A stretch of DNA of 64,000 nucleotides. Source: Brachionus manjavacas. Taxonomy: Eukaryota > Rotifera > Eurotatoria > Ploima > Brachionidae. This document shows, in pieces, positions 22,391-33,734 of this stretch. The notes under the pieces were generated by a model. The model saw only the letters and a program-made list of their open reading frames with translations, had not been told where the DNA came from and did no database searches. The stretch's first letter is position 1. Each line of letters opens with the position of its first letter. The DNA is taken from positions 62,001-126,000 of the forward strand of contig JAHQIY010000030.1 of assembly GCA_019054805.1 (NCBI GenBank). The letters run 5' to 3'. Made by a program: the position numbers and the translations under genes.

Positions 22391-23693
22391 TAGAGGACCT
22401 TTGGAAAAGAAAGCAATCAACTTCATCATACCATAATTTTTCCTTTTTCCTCTTTTTAAGTCTTAAGTTAACGTAGGAAATTAGAATTTAATTTAAAATA
22501 TATTAAAGCTTGCACTTATATGGCAAGGTACGCAAAACCGGTACCTGCAGAAGTACTCTGTATTAAGGTATTAAGGACTATTTGCTATCCCGCTTTCTAT
22601 AGTCACGCAAAGCTTCACTCTTTTTAATCATTTTTTAAGGTTTCGTTTATGTTTACAATTTATTTTTAATCGAAAAAATAATCGAGTAAATTATTCGACA
22701 TTATTTTTAATCGAAAAATAATCGACTAAATTATTCGACAATTTTTTTTAAATTATTGTATTGTTTAAGTTTTCTTTAAAATATTTGCATTTTTTTTATT
22801 TTTGTTCTAAAAATAAACGTTTTAAATAAACTTGAAAATTAAAATTTTTTTGCTTTATTCTTACTTTATACTAATTAAAATTGCTAAAATAAACTTGAAA
22901 TAAAAATTCTTTTGTTTGAATCTTACATTAGACTCTCTTACATAGTACATTACACTTAAATTATGCTAATTTTTAATCTAAATCACACTTGCAATTTTTT
23001 TTTGAGACCTTAAAATTGTTCACATATTTTTTATTTTGATTATAGTGTTTAGGTGCAAGTCACAGGTCAATTAAATTTTAGATTTTTGGATGAGTCATAT
23101 AATGGCAAATCCATTCATGTAATAATAATTAGATTTGTATTAAATTTAGCCTTTAAAAATCATTTTTAAAATATTTTTATCTAAATTCGAGCAATTGTGA
23201 ACTAGTGAACAATAATAATTAAACTAAGTCAATATTGCAATATTTTTTTGAGAGCACAATATTTTTTTTTAAAGCAATAATTTGAATTTATTAATTTCAT
23301 TTTAATTATAGTGTCCAAGTGCGTCTCACAGGCCTAATGAATTTTATATTTTTGAAATCGTCACAAAATGACGAATCCATTGAACTAAAAATTTTTCATT
23401 TTTTAATCAATTTAAACAGTCAAAAGTTTTTTTAAAATTTTTTTTTATTTTAATTCAAATGTCAAAAAATATTAATAAAAAATTTCGACTTTATTTTAAA
23501 ATAAACTAATTATAAAACAATTTTATTTTTTAATTTACATTTAAAATACCAAACGTAGGCCGTAATTTGCCTATAAAATTTTCTAAAAATTTTATTTATT
23601 TATTTTTAATTTATTATTTTTTCAAAGATTTAGAAAAATTCAAAATAAAAAAAATTAATATTTTTAGATTTAAAAAACTTATTGAATAACAAT
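22391..23693. other. AT-rich hAT 5' region with diverged repeats
   Basis: A 37-bp direct repeat (TTTTTAATCGAAAA..ATTATTCGACA) lies at 22665-22740. A diverged block of about 250 bp is duplicated: 'tatagtgtttaggtgcaagt..caaatccattcatg' at 23041-23120 recurs as 'tatagtgtccaagtgcgtct..gaatccattgaact' at 23309-23385. No gene seen. Confidence 0.45.
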
Positions 23694-25803
23694 ATGAGCA
23701 ATTTGGTTGATGAATCTCAATTTTCGACAAACTCAGAATCTGATTCTCAAAAGCAGCAAGCAATCATTAACTTTGCCTACTCTGATTTGACAATAAAGAG
23801 TAATTTTAAATTTATATCTTTAATTTAATCTGACAATTCTTTAGCTAACAGTGATAACCAAATTGGTTCAAGAACGGCAAAGTGTAAATTTTGTTCGAAC
23901 AACATTACCGATACAAGGAATAATACGTCAAACTTTATTCGGCACTTAAAATTTTGCGATAAGGAAGCATATGATGAGTTTAAATCTTCAAAGGAACAAA
24001 AAAAAGATAAGTCAAACCAAGACCATAAGAAAAACCTAACGGCAGAGATAGTCAACGACTTCATTTTTAAATATTTAATTATTGGATGTGGATTGCCTTA
24101 CCGCTTAGTCGAATGCGAAGCCTTTAGATCTTTTATGTCACTGATTTGCAAGAAATGGAAACCGACATCGAGGACAAATATATTAAAATTGCAAAATAAA
24201 GCGATCGACCTTATGAATAATAATTTGAAATTGTTAATATCTAAAATAAGATTTGCTTCGCTAACTTTAGATGTTTGGACAGATCGACGACTAAGATCAT
24301 TTCTCGGGATAACGATTCATTTTTTAGACGAAAATTTTAATTTTAAAACTTATGTTCTTCGCTGCAAAAATATTTCAACAACGACGGGATGGGGTATTAA
24401 ACGAGAAATAGATATCATTATTGAAGAATTCGCTATTCGTGAGAAATTAGTTCGAATAGTTACAGATAATGGTTCGAATATGGTTAAAATGGGTACGCTA
24501 TTGCATCTTGTCGGTGAAGATGAGTTTGACCTTTCTGATAGGGAAATTGAAGAAAGTGAAACTGATACTGAAGGAGAAGTGACAAGCTCTGAGGATGAAA
24601 TTGATACAAATTTTAATATCGACGAGATTGATTTATTACAGGACTCAGGATTGAAGCATATGAGATGTTTTGCCCACTCTCTACAACTTGTTGTTATAAA
24701 AGGCTTGCAAAAATCAACAACGTTAAAAGAATTATTAGAAAGTGCACTAAAATTTCAGCAAAATATAGGCAAAAGAAAGATTTTGCTTCGTATTTAGCTG
24801 AAAAAAATATAATTCAATTCCAAAACCAATAAAAGTACGCTGGAATAGTGAGCTTAAGTGCTTACGGGCTATTTGTAAAATAAAATTAATCGATCTAAAT
24901 GAAGCTCTAAATATGATCAATAACCAAGGATTAAATTTAAGTCAAAATGAACATTCAAGACTAGCAGAAATAATTAATATCTTAGAACCATTTGAATTTG
25001 TTACAAATGAAATTCAGGGAGATCAGTACTCAACTCTGAGTCTAGTAGTACCAAGTTTGTTACAATTAATACAACATTTGAACGATTTCAAACTGGTAAA
25101 CAATAGTCTGAAAGCGTTTATAAGTGAATTGAGAAACGAAATTAACACACGATTCAGTGTAATATTAGATTTAAAAAACAATAGCATAGTCGACTATTCA
25201 TTGTATATTTCTTCTTTCTTGGACCCTTTATTTAAAAACGAATGGTTAGCTATTTCAAGTTTGAATTCAGATGAAAAACATTTGTTTATTAAACGCTTAG
25301 AAGATCAGTTATTTCAAGAATGGAAAATAATAGCTGCTAGAGAAGGAAATGAAAATAATTTAGAAAATCAAATTCCGTGTACCTCGAATGATGCAACAAA
25401 AAAATCCAGGCCATTGAGTACAATTAGTACAGATTCAGAAGCAAGCCTCCTAAAATCACCAACAAAACGACGGAAGTTTTTTAGTTTTTTAAATAGAAGC
25501 ACTCCACAAGTTGAAGAGAACGACGATAAAACCAAATTCAAGCATGAATTGGAACAATACATCAATATCGATTATAACGAAGATGATGGCTTCACGAGAT
25601 TTTGGATGAAGAATAAATTAAAGCTACCGGCTCTATCGAAACTTGCACAAAAATTTTTATCAATACCTGCTTCTTCAGGACGAGTTGAAAGACTTTTTTC
25701 TAAACTTGGTTACATCAACAGACCACATAGGTCAAGATTAACTGCCAAAAATTTGGAAGCAACAACTTTATTGGTATCAAATATGGATTTATTAAATGAA
25801 TAG
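23694..25803 (+). pseudogene. hAT-superfamily transposase, two frame breaks
   Basis: ATG at 23694. A 45-bp GT-AG intron at 23800-23844 restores frame into a BED zinc finger (CKFCSNN..FIRHLKFC, 23880-23965). The core has LTLDVWTDRRLRSFLG (first Asp about 24275), IVTDNGSNMVKMG (second Asp about 24465), an acidic insertion (24510-24640) and RCFAHSLQLVV. The C-terminal hAT dimerisation domain (25610-25800) shows FLSIPASSGRVERLFSKLG and LEATTLLVSN. One-base changes near 24775 and 24822 break the frame between 24797 and 24913. It is otherwise well preserved and lies inside the AAGTCA arrays, which are probably its termini. Confidence 0.92.
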
Positions 25804-26037
25804 AGAATTAAATACTATTTAAAACATTAATTAATTATATTTTTTTGTTTGTTTAATATTAAGTTAAATTTAATAAAATTTTATGAAATATGAAAAAATT
25901 TATTTAGAAAATTTATTATATAAAAAAAAAATTAAGCCATTAACTTTAATAAAACAAAAAAAAAATTTTAAGTCATTGAAAAAAAAGAGGTGAAAATATC
26001 ATAAAATAATTAAAAATTTAAGATAATTAAATATGCT
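25804..26037. other. AT-rich spacer
   Basis: Low-complexity A/T runs after the hAT stop codon. No feature beyond poly-A-rich 3' flank. Confidence 0.4.
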
Positions 26038-26310
26038 AATCAATTATAAAAAAAAAACACATATTTTTATAAAAAAAAAATTTACAAATACCAACGGCCA
26101 ACAATCACCAACTACCAACAACCCCAAACTACAAACAACTTTCTCCAAACAACTTCGAACAACTTTCTTCAAACCACTACCAAAAACAATACAACCAACT
26201 TTCAAACACTACCTACTACCAACCAGTACCAACAACTATCAACAGTCAACAGTCAACCACTCCCAACAACCAACAACAACCAGTAACAACAATACTACGA
26301 CTCCTCACAC
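26038..26310 (+). repeat. left arm of satellite foldback
   Basis: CAA/ACC-rich. 'acggccaacaatcaccaac' at 26093-26111 and its surroundings match the reverse complement of 27480-27670 (GTT/GGT-rich), including the A-rich outer flanks. The two arms enclose the 15-bp satellite. Confidence 0.7.
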
Positions 26311-26329
26311 TACTTAATTTCTTTAAAGT

Positions 26330-27462
26330 AGAAGTAGTAGAAAAATAGGAGAAGAAGAAAAGTAGTATTAAAGAAGTAGTAGTTATAGTAGTAGTAGTTA
26401 TAATAGTAGTAGTTATAGTAGAAGTAGTTATAGTAGAAGTAGTTATAGTAGAAGTAGTTTTAGTAGAAGTAGTTATAATAGTAGTAGTTATAGTAGAAGT
26501 AGTTATAGTAGAAGTAGTTATAGTAGAAGTAGTTATAATAGTAGTAGTTATAGTAGAAGTAGTTATAATAGTAGTAGTTATAATAGTAGTAGTTATAATA
26601 GTAGTAGTTATAGTAGAAGTAGTTATAGTAGAAGTAGTTATAGTAGAAGTAGTTATAATAGTAGTAGTTATAATAGTAGTAGTTATAATAGTAGTAGTTA
26701 TAGTAGAAGTAGTTTTAGTAGAAGTAGTTATAATAGTAGTAGTTATAGTAGAAGTAGTTATAGTAGAAGTAGTTATAGTAGAAGTAGTTATAATAGTAGT
26801 AGTTATAGTAGAAGTAGTTATAATAGTAGTAGTTATAATAGTAGTAGTTATAATAGTAGTAGTTATAGTAGAAGTAGTTATAATAGTAGTAGTTATAGTA
26901 GTAGTAGTTATAGTAGTAGTAGTTATAATAGTAGTAGTTATAGTAGAAGTAGTTATAGTAGTAGTAGTTATAGTAGAAGTAGTTATAATAGTAGTAGTTA
27001 TAATAGTAGTAGTTATAGTAGAAGTAGTTATAATAGTAGTAGTTATAGTAGTAGTAGTTATAGTAGAAGTAGTTATAGTAGAAGTAGTTATAGTAGAAGT
27101 AGTTATAGTAGAAGTAGTTATAGTAGAAGTAGTTATAGTAGAAGTAGTTATAGTAGAAGTAGTTATAATAGTAGTAGTTATAGTAGTAGTAGTTATAATA
27201 GTAGTAGTTATAATAGTAGTAGTTATAGTAGTAGTAGTTATAGTAGAAGTAGTTATAGTAGAAGTAGTTATAATAGTAGTAGTTATAATGGTAGTAGTTA
27301 TAGTAGAAGTAGTTATAGTAGTAGTAGTTATAGTAGAAGTAGTTATAATAGTAGTAGTTATAATAGTAGTAGTTATAGTAGAAGTAGTTATAGTAGTAGT
27401 AGTTATAGTAGTAGTAGTTATAGTAGTAGTAGTTATAGTAGAAGTAGTTATAATAGTAGTTA
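26330..27462 (+). repeat. 15-bp satellite array, about 75 units
   Basis: The unit is AGTAGTTATARTAGW. Variation is almost confined to two linked positions, giving three main variants (agtaga, aatagt, agtagt after agttat), plus a rare T variant (agttttagtaga). In one frame the whole array is open as SSYSR/SSYNS pentapeptides, but it has no start codon or flanking gene, so it is treated as satellite. The variants occur in blocks such as 27061-27170, indicating local unit duplications. Confidence 0.9.
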
Positions 27463-27469
27463 AATAGTA

Positions 27470-27670
27470 TTTGTTTTTTTGTTAGTGGCTGTTGTTAGCC
27501 ATTGATGGTTGATGGTTGTTGGTAGTGTTTGGAAGTTAGTTGTATTATTGTTGTTGTTGTTTGAAGTTGGTCGTTGGTAGTTGTTGATTATTGGTATTGG
27601 ATGATTGTTGGCCGCTGGTTTTTTTTTTTTTTAATAAAATTATGTTTTTTTAAATCAATAAACATATTTA
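27470..27670 (+). repeat. right arm of satellite foldback
   Basis: GTT-rich reverse complement of the 26038-26310 arm ('gttgttggtagtgtttgg', 'gattgttggccgctgg'). Confidence 0.7.
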
Positions 27671-27829
27671 ATTTTCTTAACTTTTTAATTTTTTATGATA
27701 TTTTGGCTTCTTTTTTTTCAGCGCCGCAGTCCCAAATTCTAGCCGCCAAGCTGAACGGCTAAATGACCGTCCGCCACAATGTTGACAGGAACTTTGACTT
27801 GCCGCTTTTTTTTTACCGATTTTTTAAAC

Positions 27830-28012
27830 TTAAAAATTTTTAAGTCATTGACTTGACTTAATAAAAAAAAAAAAAATTTTTAAGTCATTGACTTGACTTA
27901 AAAAAAAAAAAAAAATTTTTAAGTCATTGACTTGACTTAAAAAAAAAAAAAAATTTAAGTCAAGTCATTGACTTGACTTGACTTAAGACTTGTGACTTAA
28001 AAACAACTCTGG
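27830..28012. repeat. AAGTCA array and hAT-like terminus (right)
   Basis: Four units of 'aatttttaagtcattgacttgactt', inverted relative to the 20.8 kb array. The reverse complement of the outer edge begins CAGAGTTGTTTTTAAGTCAC, a plausible hAT terminal inverted repeat (5'-CAGRG). The 46845 patch starts almost the same way. The left edge at 20793 begins CAGATTTTTCGGG and is a poorer match. No identical 8-bp target duplication was found. Confidence 0.65.
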
Positions 28013-28084
28013 TATAAATGCCTCATTAAATATGTAAAAATTTTGAAACAATTTGAAAAAATAGAAAAATATATTTTTATTATT

Positions 28085-29060
28085 TTTTATAAAATTTTTT
28101 TTTATTAAAAATCATTTATTAACAAGTTATTCTAAAATATAAATTAAGTGAATTTTTTAATTCACGGTGACAAGCAGATATAAGAGTGGTAAATGACACA
28201 GCATCGATTTAACTTTCTATGATATTTTTTCATAAATTTTCTACGATAAATAGCAATTGATTTAGTAAATAAAAAAGATATAGGTGTTGACCGAGTTATG
28301 GTGAAACAAGCGGTAAAAGAGTTTTAGTTCCATCCGAAACAAAAAAATTTAAAATAAATAATGAATAAAAGATTTTTATTAGATATTATATATTTGATTA
28401 GATATAAAACTCTAAAGATCATATTGTTCTCGAAACGTGCATGATCTCAGTTCGCCTTCCAGATTTGCCTACTCGATCAACAGTCGGCTGAACTTAAGTT
28501 CTCGACTTAGGCGCTTCCTTGTACTCCCGAGTCACATGCATACAATGAGAGATGAGTCGTAAAGTCAACCCCAAGGTAATGATCACTTCGGGCGTTAAAC
28601 CTCCATGTCACGGTCGGAAATCTTACTGGGTGGGCAGTCCTAATGTAATTATTAATGTTCAAGAATATTTACGTACGGTCCCACGCGTACATCGCGTACA
28701 AAATTTCCTACCTATAGAGCTATAAAATTCATTTTCCCTCTAATGTCTATAATATTTATCTACTATTTATAAAAAAAGGATTTAGATTATAATTAAATTA
28801 AGATATCTTTTGACTACTTAGTTCTTTAAATTTTAATTAAATTTTCAATTTTTTAATTATATAAGTAATTTTACGAAGCTGATTTTTTTTTAATTCTTAA
28901 TAAACAAAAATAAATTTTTGATTAAAAATTTGAAAATTAAATAAGTTTTTCTCAAAAGTCATTTAAAATAATTAGAGACTTCAAAAGAAAAATATCCAAT
29001 AATTTCTACTACCTGAAAAAGCAGTCCATCGGTATTGAAATATGATTTTAATGTCGAATT
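28085..29060 (-). repeat. array tail, inverted copy
   Basis: It matches the reverse complement of 55435-56695, with a shorter inner part. It includes a GC-richer block at 28440-28720 ('cgagtcacatgcatacaatg', 'ggtaatgatcacttcgggc', 'cttactgggtgggcag') conserved at 55755-56040. 28800-29060 is also nearly identical to 10240-10480 reversed. No ORF explains the conserved block. Confidence 0.85.
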
Positions 29061-29189
29061 TTGCTATAATTGACAAACAAAATAAAAAAAAATATTTTGA
29101 ATTATTATATAACATAAAAGATTAAATAAATAAAATATGTAATTTTTTTCCTAATTTTTACAATAAAATCTGACATTTTTTTAAGGTTT

Positions 29190-29345
29190 TTTTACTTAAA
29201 TTTGACCAAGACTCAAACCAGGCTTTTGAATAAAGATGGCGAACCAATTTCACTTCTAACATTCAAGTTATATAATTGTTTTTTCAAGTCTTACTCAAAG
29301 GCCTTTTTATTTAGGCATTTGAAAAAATTATTGGTGGGGTGTTTC
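29190..29345 (-). repeat. single hairpin-array unit, inverted
   Basis: The reverse complement carries the array hallmarks ('aagtgaaattggttcgccat', 'caaaagcctggttt'). It lies outside the tail, as in the other copies. Confidence 0.7.
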
Positions 29346-29810
29346 GAATATTATTGTTCAAAACCAAAAAAAAAAATCGTGTAAAAGATGGTAGGTTTAT
29401 TGCGAGCCGACTGTAGATATGAAGAAATTTCAAATAAAGAAGATTGTAAATATTTATCGTTTTTTAATTAACATTCATTTTTTCATTTAAAAAAAAAAGA
29501 GCATCTTCATTTTGGACTGTAAGCTTAGTGCCTTTAAGTTATACATGGGCTAATAGAAATATTTAATTAGCAAGGCAATTTGTATGAAGCTTGACAAACT
29601 TCCGTCTGTAGCCAACGAGGTTTGATGAAAAGCTTAGCAAAGGAACTCTTTTTTTTAATTGATAAAACTTTTTTCTATAAAACAATATTATTTAATTAAA
29701 ATTAATTTTTTCATTAATGGCTGCTGGTTATTTTTGCAACTAATTACAGACACTATCCAAAAAAATTGTTAACCAACTAAAAAACTGTTTTTACGGTTTT
29801 TAAATTACTT
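29346..29810. other. AT-rich spacer
   Basis: No gene. Replaces the LINE and part of the array found at the equivalent place at 9.1-9.8 kb. Confidence 0.35.
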
Positions 29811-31913
29811 ATACTTGTAAATACTTGAAATATTTACAAAAGTAAATACTTGATCAAGTTCTTAAAAATATTGATTACTTAATATGTCAACATAAAATAA
29901 AATTTAAAGAAAAATTTAAAATTCTTTCTAACTATTAATGAGCATTGAAATCCAAGCCACAAATTTTTTTTTTTTTATACAAAATCCAAATCGAAATCTA
30001 TAATTAAATTTAAACTAATTTAAAATAATGATTGTCTAAATCTGGTTTAAAAAACAAGAAAAAAAGACAAGATACATTTGAATTGGGCGCTATTATTAAG
30101 TATTTAGTTAATAAATTATATAAAAAAATAAAATTAATAAAAAAAATTTGCAATAAATACCTCCAAAATGCATGCCGCATGCTCTTCGTCCATTTTTTGC
30201 TGCATCAGCGTCTTTTCAGCATCCCATTTCTGTATAGTAGAGCCAGTGCCAAATCCAGTACCTTTGCCCAGTAAAGATTATTCTTTTCCTCGCTGGTCAG
30301 TCCCGACGTTTCACTTGAGCTGACCATACAGTCCGAAACCAAAATTTGGAAAAAATGCGGCAAATTTTGCCGATGCGATGATGGCTCATGTTGGACAAAA
30401 TGGCCAAAATTAATTCCAGAATTTGGTTCTTATGAATAAAATTGGTCAATTCGGAACGACTTTCACTGAGTTTGCTTTCGGTAAGTAAGTCTTTGAGCGA
30501 GCTGAAGGGCATGGTGGACAAGATGAGTGCGAATTCGTCTTCTTTGCTGCGACTAGCGCCAAGAAGCAGCTTTAGAATCGACTGAGCTTGCTTCTTGTTC
30601 TTCATCATTATGGAGGCATAGCCAGGTATTTTGAGAAATAGGCCGAATGCAATGAATGCATGAGGCGGCATGGTCATTTTTTCCGGCGGTGTTTTGCGCT
30701 GCATATCGGGCTGACTAGTGGCTCGGTCCTTGTCGGTTATGTTCAATAGGGGCTCAAGTATGAACGGCATTAAAATAGTCAATCGTTCGGCGAGCACGGT
30801 CAGTCCATTTGATTTGACGTAGGTTTCCAGCGGCGAACTAAATTGACTCGGCGCGAAAGTCAATTGTAGTTGATGCGACATGTCCTCGTAGCAAATGCCT
30901 ATGTCTAAGCTGTTCACATTGCGCACTCCACATGTGTGAGTGTAACAATCGGTCACTGCCTCCACGCTCAAATCGCTGGCTATTGTGTAAGTTTGCTGCT
31001 CAATGCGAATGTAGTAGCAAATTGATTTGAGTTCGTTGGTGGAGTGCGCTTTGACTTGGTCTTTTTTGTCGCTTTTCATTTTGTCTAAAAAATCTTCTAG
31101 CTCCAGGAAATTGTCGTTTGACGACGACGATTCTTGATGAGTTTGTTGAGTGTGCTGATGGGTGAATTGGGACTTGAGAATAGTGGCAGCAGGCATGTCG
31201 CTAAGCTTGCTGGTGATGGACGAGCACGCTATGCTCAGGCCAACTTCTATCACAGTGCATTGGCTGCCCGTCGAAAACTTTGGATGAAACAAGTTGCCGG
31301 TGCTCGAATTGCACGCCGATTTGAATGAATTGTTGTGCGTCAAATTGATCAAAATTGTTTGGTCTTCGAGCAGCACTTGGAGTATTAGTTGGTGCAGAAA
31401 GGCTGAAATGGCCGGAAAGTTTGACGAGTTGAGGACTTGTTGGCTAGCTGGCTCTGGTCTAGAATTGCAAGCGTAGTCGATCATACGAGTCACCAAATCG
31501 GAGAACAAAATTTGATTGTGCTCGTTCAAGAAGACCAACATTTTGCCTAGTCCAATGCAAGAAGCGCCTATTTGTTCGCCGAATTGGACACGAGTTTTTG
31601 ACAAAAGTAAGACCACTTGTTGCCAAATGAACACTGCTGCTGGATGAGAGCCGAGCAATTTTTGTCCCTGCTCAAAGTCAGCCATTGCGATTAGAACTTT
31701 GAGTTTGGCCAAGCTCACATGTTTTTTCATCTCCAGGTCCGATCTAAATTGGTGAACAAAGTGGCTTAAGTAGTCGCTGCGCATGACCAATGCCAGAACG
31801 TGTTCGCTTTGTATGACATGGCTGAGATTGTCGACTAGCTGGTCATTGAGATGTGTAAATGTGTGTGCGTGTGATGCTGGTGTGACGAGAGCGACAGAGT
31901 ATTCTAAAAACAA
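29811..31913 (-). pseudogene. BIRC6: BIRC6 large fragment, copy 2
   Basis: A minus-strand open frame of 538 codons (31913-30297) plus a continuation to the exon end at 30161. It matches the C-terminal third of BIRC6: NGLTVLAERLTILMPFILEP (about 30805-30750), PPHAFIAFGLFLKIPGYAS (about 30660), SILKLLLGASRS and FALILSTMPFSSLKDLL. After a one-base shift near 30310 come ETSGLTSEEKNNLYWAKGTG and HAACILE before a GT donor. The frame starts with a TTG codon and no ATG is close, so it probably begins inside an exon. The UBC and BIR domains are absent. It is the longest intact stretch of host coding sequence in the window, but the shift and lack of both ends make it a gene fragment. Confidence 0.88.
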
Positions 31914-31949
31914 TGGAGTTTGTGTGGATCGTGGTGAAAGAGAGCGCAG

Positions 31950-32358
31950 AGGAGCAAATCGACGGACTGTTTGGTGTAGGACACTTTGAAGATTACGACT
32001 TTACCGTTTGTCTTCCTAGACTCCAATTTGTTTACGAGCTACACAGTGGCTTCCAGCGCTTCGAAACTGTTCCCCATGGTTATCTTGTTCGAAGTAAGCT
32101 GCATGATGAGGTACTGATCGTTCAAACCATTAATGAATCTTCCTTTTACCATGCCATCCACATTGGACTCTGGAGCATCCGTCTTGAATACGCTCTTTGC
32201 TTATTTCCACAAACTTTTAAAAAAATCTCTCACATCTTCTCTGGGAATCTGCACTCGTGTGTAGAACATGCCTTTTGCATCAACGTTCACTGGTTCGGTC
32301 TTTCCAAAAGTCCTATTCATGTGCTTGAACAAATCTGACATACCCATCGGTGCCATCG
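31950..32358 (-). pseudogene. gag-like retroelement fragment
   Basis: Read on the minus strand from an ATG at 32358: MSDLFKHMNRTFGKTEPVNV, VQIPREDVRDFFKSLWK, then a stop (TAA at about 32200, TTA in the 36.4 kb copy), then FKTDAPESNVDGMVKGRFIN and SFEALEATV, then a stop. The 'FFKSLWKLAKSVF...GRFINGLND' pattern resembles the capsid region of LTR-retrotransposon Gag. No pol follows on this strand. The plus-strand 141-codon ORF over it is an antisense shadow. Confidence 0.5.
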
Positions 32359-33330
32359 GAGTTCAATAGTCAAACAAGTAATGTAGAAAAGTAATGTAAA
32401 CAAGTAATCAAGAAAAACAAGTAATGTATTACGTAAATCTGCAGACGAAACCTTAGTAGAACTAGTATATAATTCGAAACGTTTCCACCAGGTTTCGAAA
32501 TCTGTTCTTCGATTAAACTAGACTGGTTTGAAGACCGTGTATTTAATGTACATTTCATTTTTATCCTAATTATTTCATCAAGATAAGGATTAAAAATTAG
32601 ATTATTTTAAATCTGCCTGTTCTAATAAAAATTTATTTTTTAAACCATCTCTCTCAAATTTTATTTTATAATGTTGGCTTTTTCGCTAAAAAACCGAAAA
32701 TCTTCTGGATTAGATTGGTCTAGCTTTTTTAACTTCTGAAAGACTCTTTTTAATTTTTTACTTTCCGTTTTTAACAGATTTGATATTAAACTCTTTCGAA
32801 GAGTTAAAAATTTGAAAACCATAAGAAAAATTTGAAGAAATTTCCAGTTATTTAATCTAATGTTTTTAAGATTTTAAATAGCAAACATTAACAGATAACT
32901 AAATTTGTGGAATTCAAATCTAAATTGGGCAAACAGTTTAATTGATAGATCTCAATTTTTTTTTTATATTTTCGAAACAAATTTTCGAATGTTTTACCAG
33001 ACTCAAATGAACCATTATAGAAAACAATTTTATCGATTCCCATTCTCACATTTATTAGAATCCACCATACAAAATCAAGAGCATAATCATTGCTATAATC
33101 ATTTAATCTACTGCATAAGATCGTATTCTTTCTAGATTTAAAATCAGTATTGGGTTACCATGGAAATTAGACTTTTATTTATTAATTTTAGACTTTTAAA
33201 AAGTCTCATTTCCATGGTAATATTAATAATAATAATAATATAATTAAGCTACAGCAAGACTAGCTTGCGGAGATGACCTACTAGGAGGTCACCTATGGCA
33301 GCTCCTTGCACATAACACATAGAAAGTACT
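32176..33330 (+). repeat. 1.15-kb inverted repeat, left arm
   Basis: It pairs with 35306-36457 at near identity over 1152-1155 bp (coordinate sum about 68633-68636). Differences seen are a few substitutions and a T-run length change near 32957. The arm carries part of the gag fragment, a 62-codon shadow ORF and a GT92 fragment. Confidence 0.95.
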
Positions 33331-33571
33331 TATTAGATTTAAATTCAGTATGCATTTTTCTAACGATTGGCAAATTTAAAATTTGTCGATTTAATTTATC
33401 AGAAAATACTATTTTTACAGAAAAACGAATTATATCTAAATTGTTGTGTGGTAATTTTTTAATTCTTAAATACCCATTATCACTTTTATAGACACTTTTA
33501 TTATTTGGAAAACAACTGCTAAAAATTTCGAAGCTAAAAACAATTCGAATAAAATTTTTTGATTTATTCAA
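32905..33571 (-). pseudogene. GT92 glycosyltransferase fragment, copy 1
   Basis: Minus strand. 33571-33293 gives an N-terminal part (CFPNNKSVYKSDNGYLRIKK and following) that parallels FPNSKIKFY..YGYLRIN of the 39 kb copy. After about 160 bp of AT-rich insert, 33135-32905 holds the start of the catalytic domain: CSRLNDYSNDYALDF, then GIDKIVFYNGSF and LNCLPNLDLNS in the proper frames. The DxD block and the rest are missing. The second piece lies inside the inverted-repeat arm, so it is duplicated at 35500-35745. Confidence 0.75.
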
Positions 33572-33734
33572 TAATTTTTTCTAAATAAATAAGTAGTTTT
33601 AATTAATTATTTTTTAAATATTAATGGAATATTTTTGAGGAGAGTTTTGAGGTAAATGATGGAGCCCTGTGCAACACAAGGAGCGAACAAGTGTGGTGCA
33701 ACGTCAAGGTCAATGAATATTAATACTAGTTGGT

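Noticed and set aside
26330-27462. CRISPR array or a real SSYSR-repeat protein
   Set aside because: Units are contiguous 15-mers without unique spacers. The open frame follows from the unit length and has no start codon or flanking gene.
20793-28012. One hAT insertion with a target-site duplication
   Set aside because: The 8 bases flanking the proposed ends (20785-20792 and 28012-28019) are not the same, and the left end matches the right one poorly.
31913-32338. 141-codon plus-strand ORF
   Set aside because: Antisense to the gag-like fragment; the minus strand gives the protein-like reading and is duplicated in the right arm.
32370-32558. 62-codon ORF repeated at 36075-36263
   Set aside because: Identity is explained by the 1.15-kb inverted repeat; composition is unremarkable.
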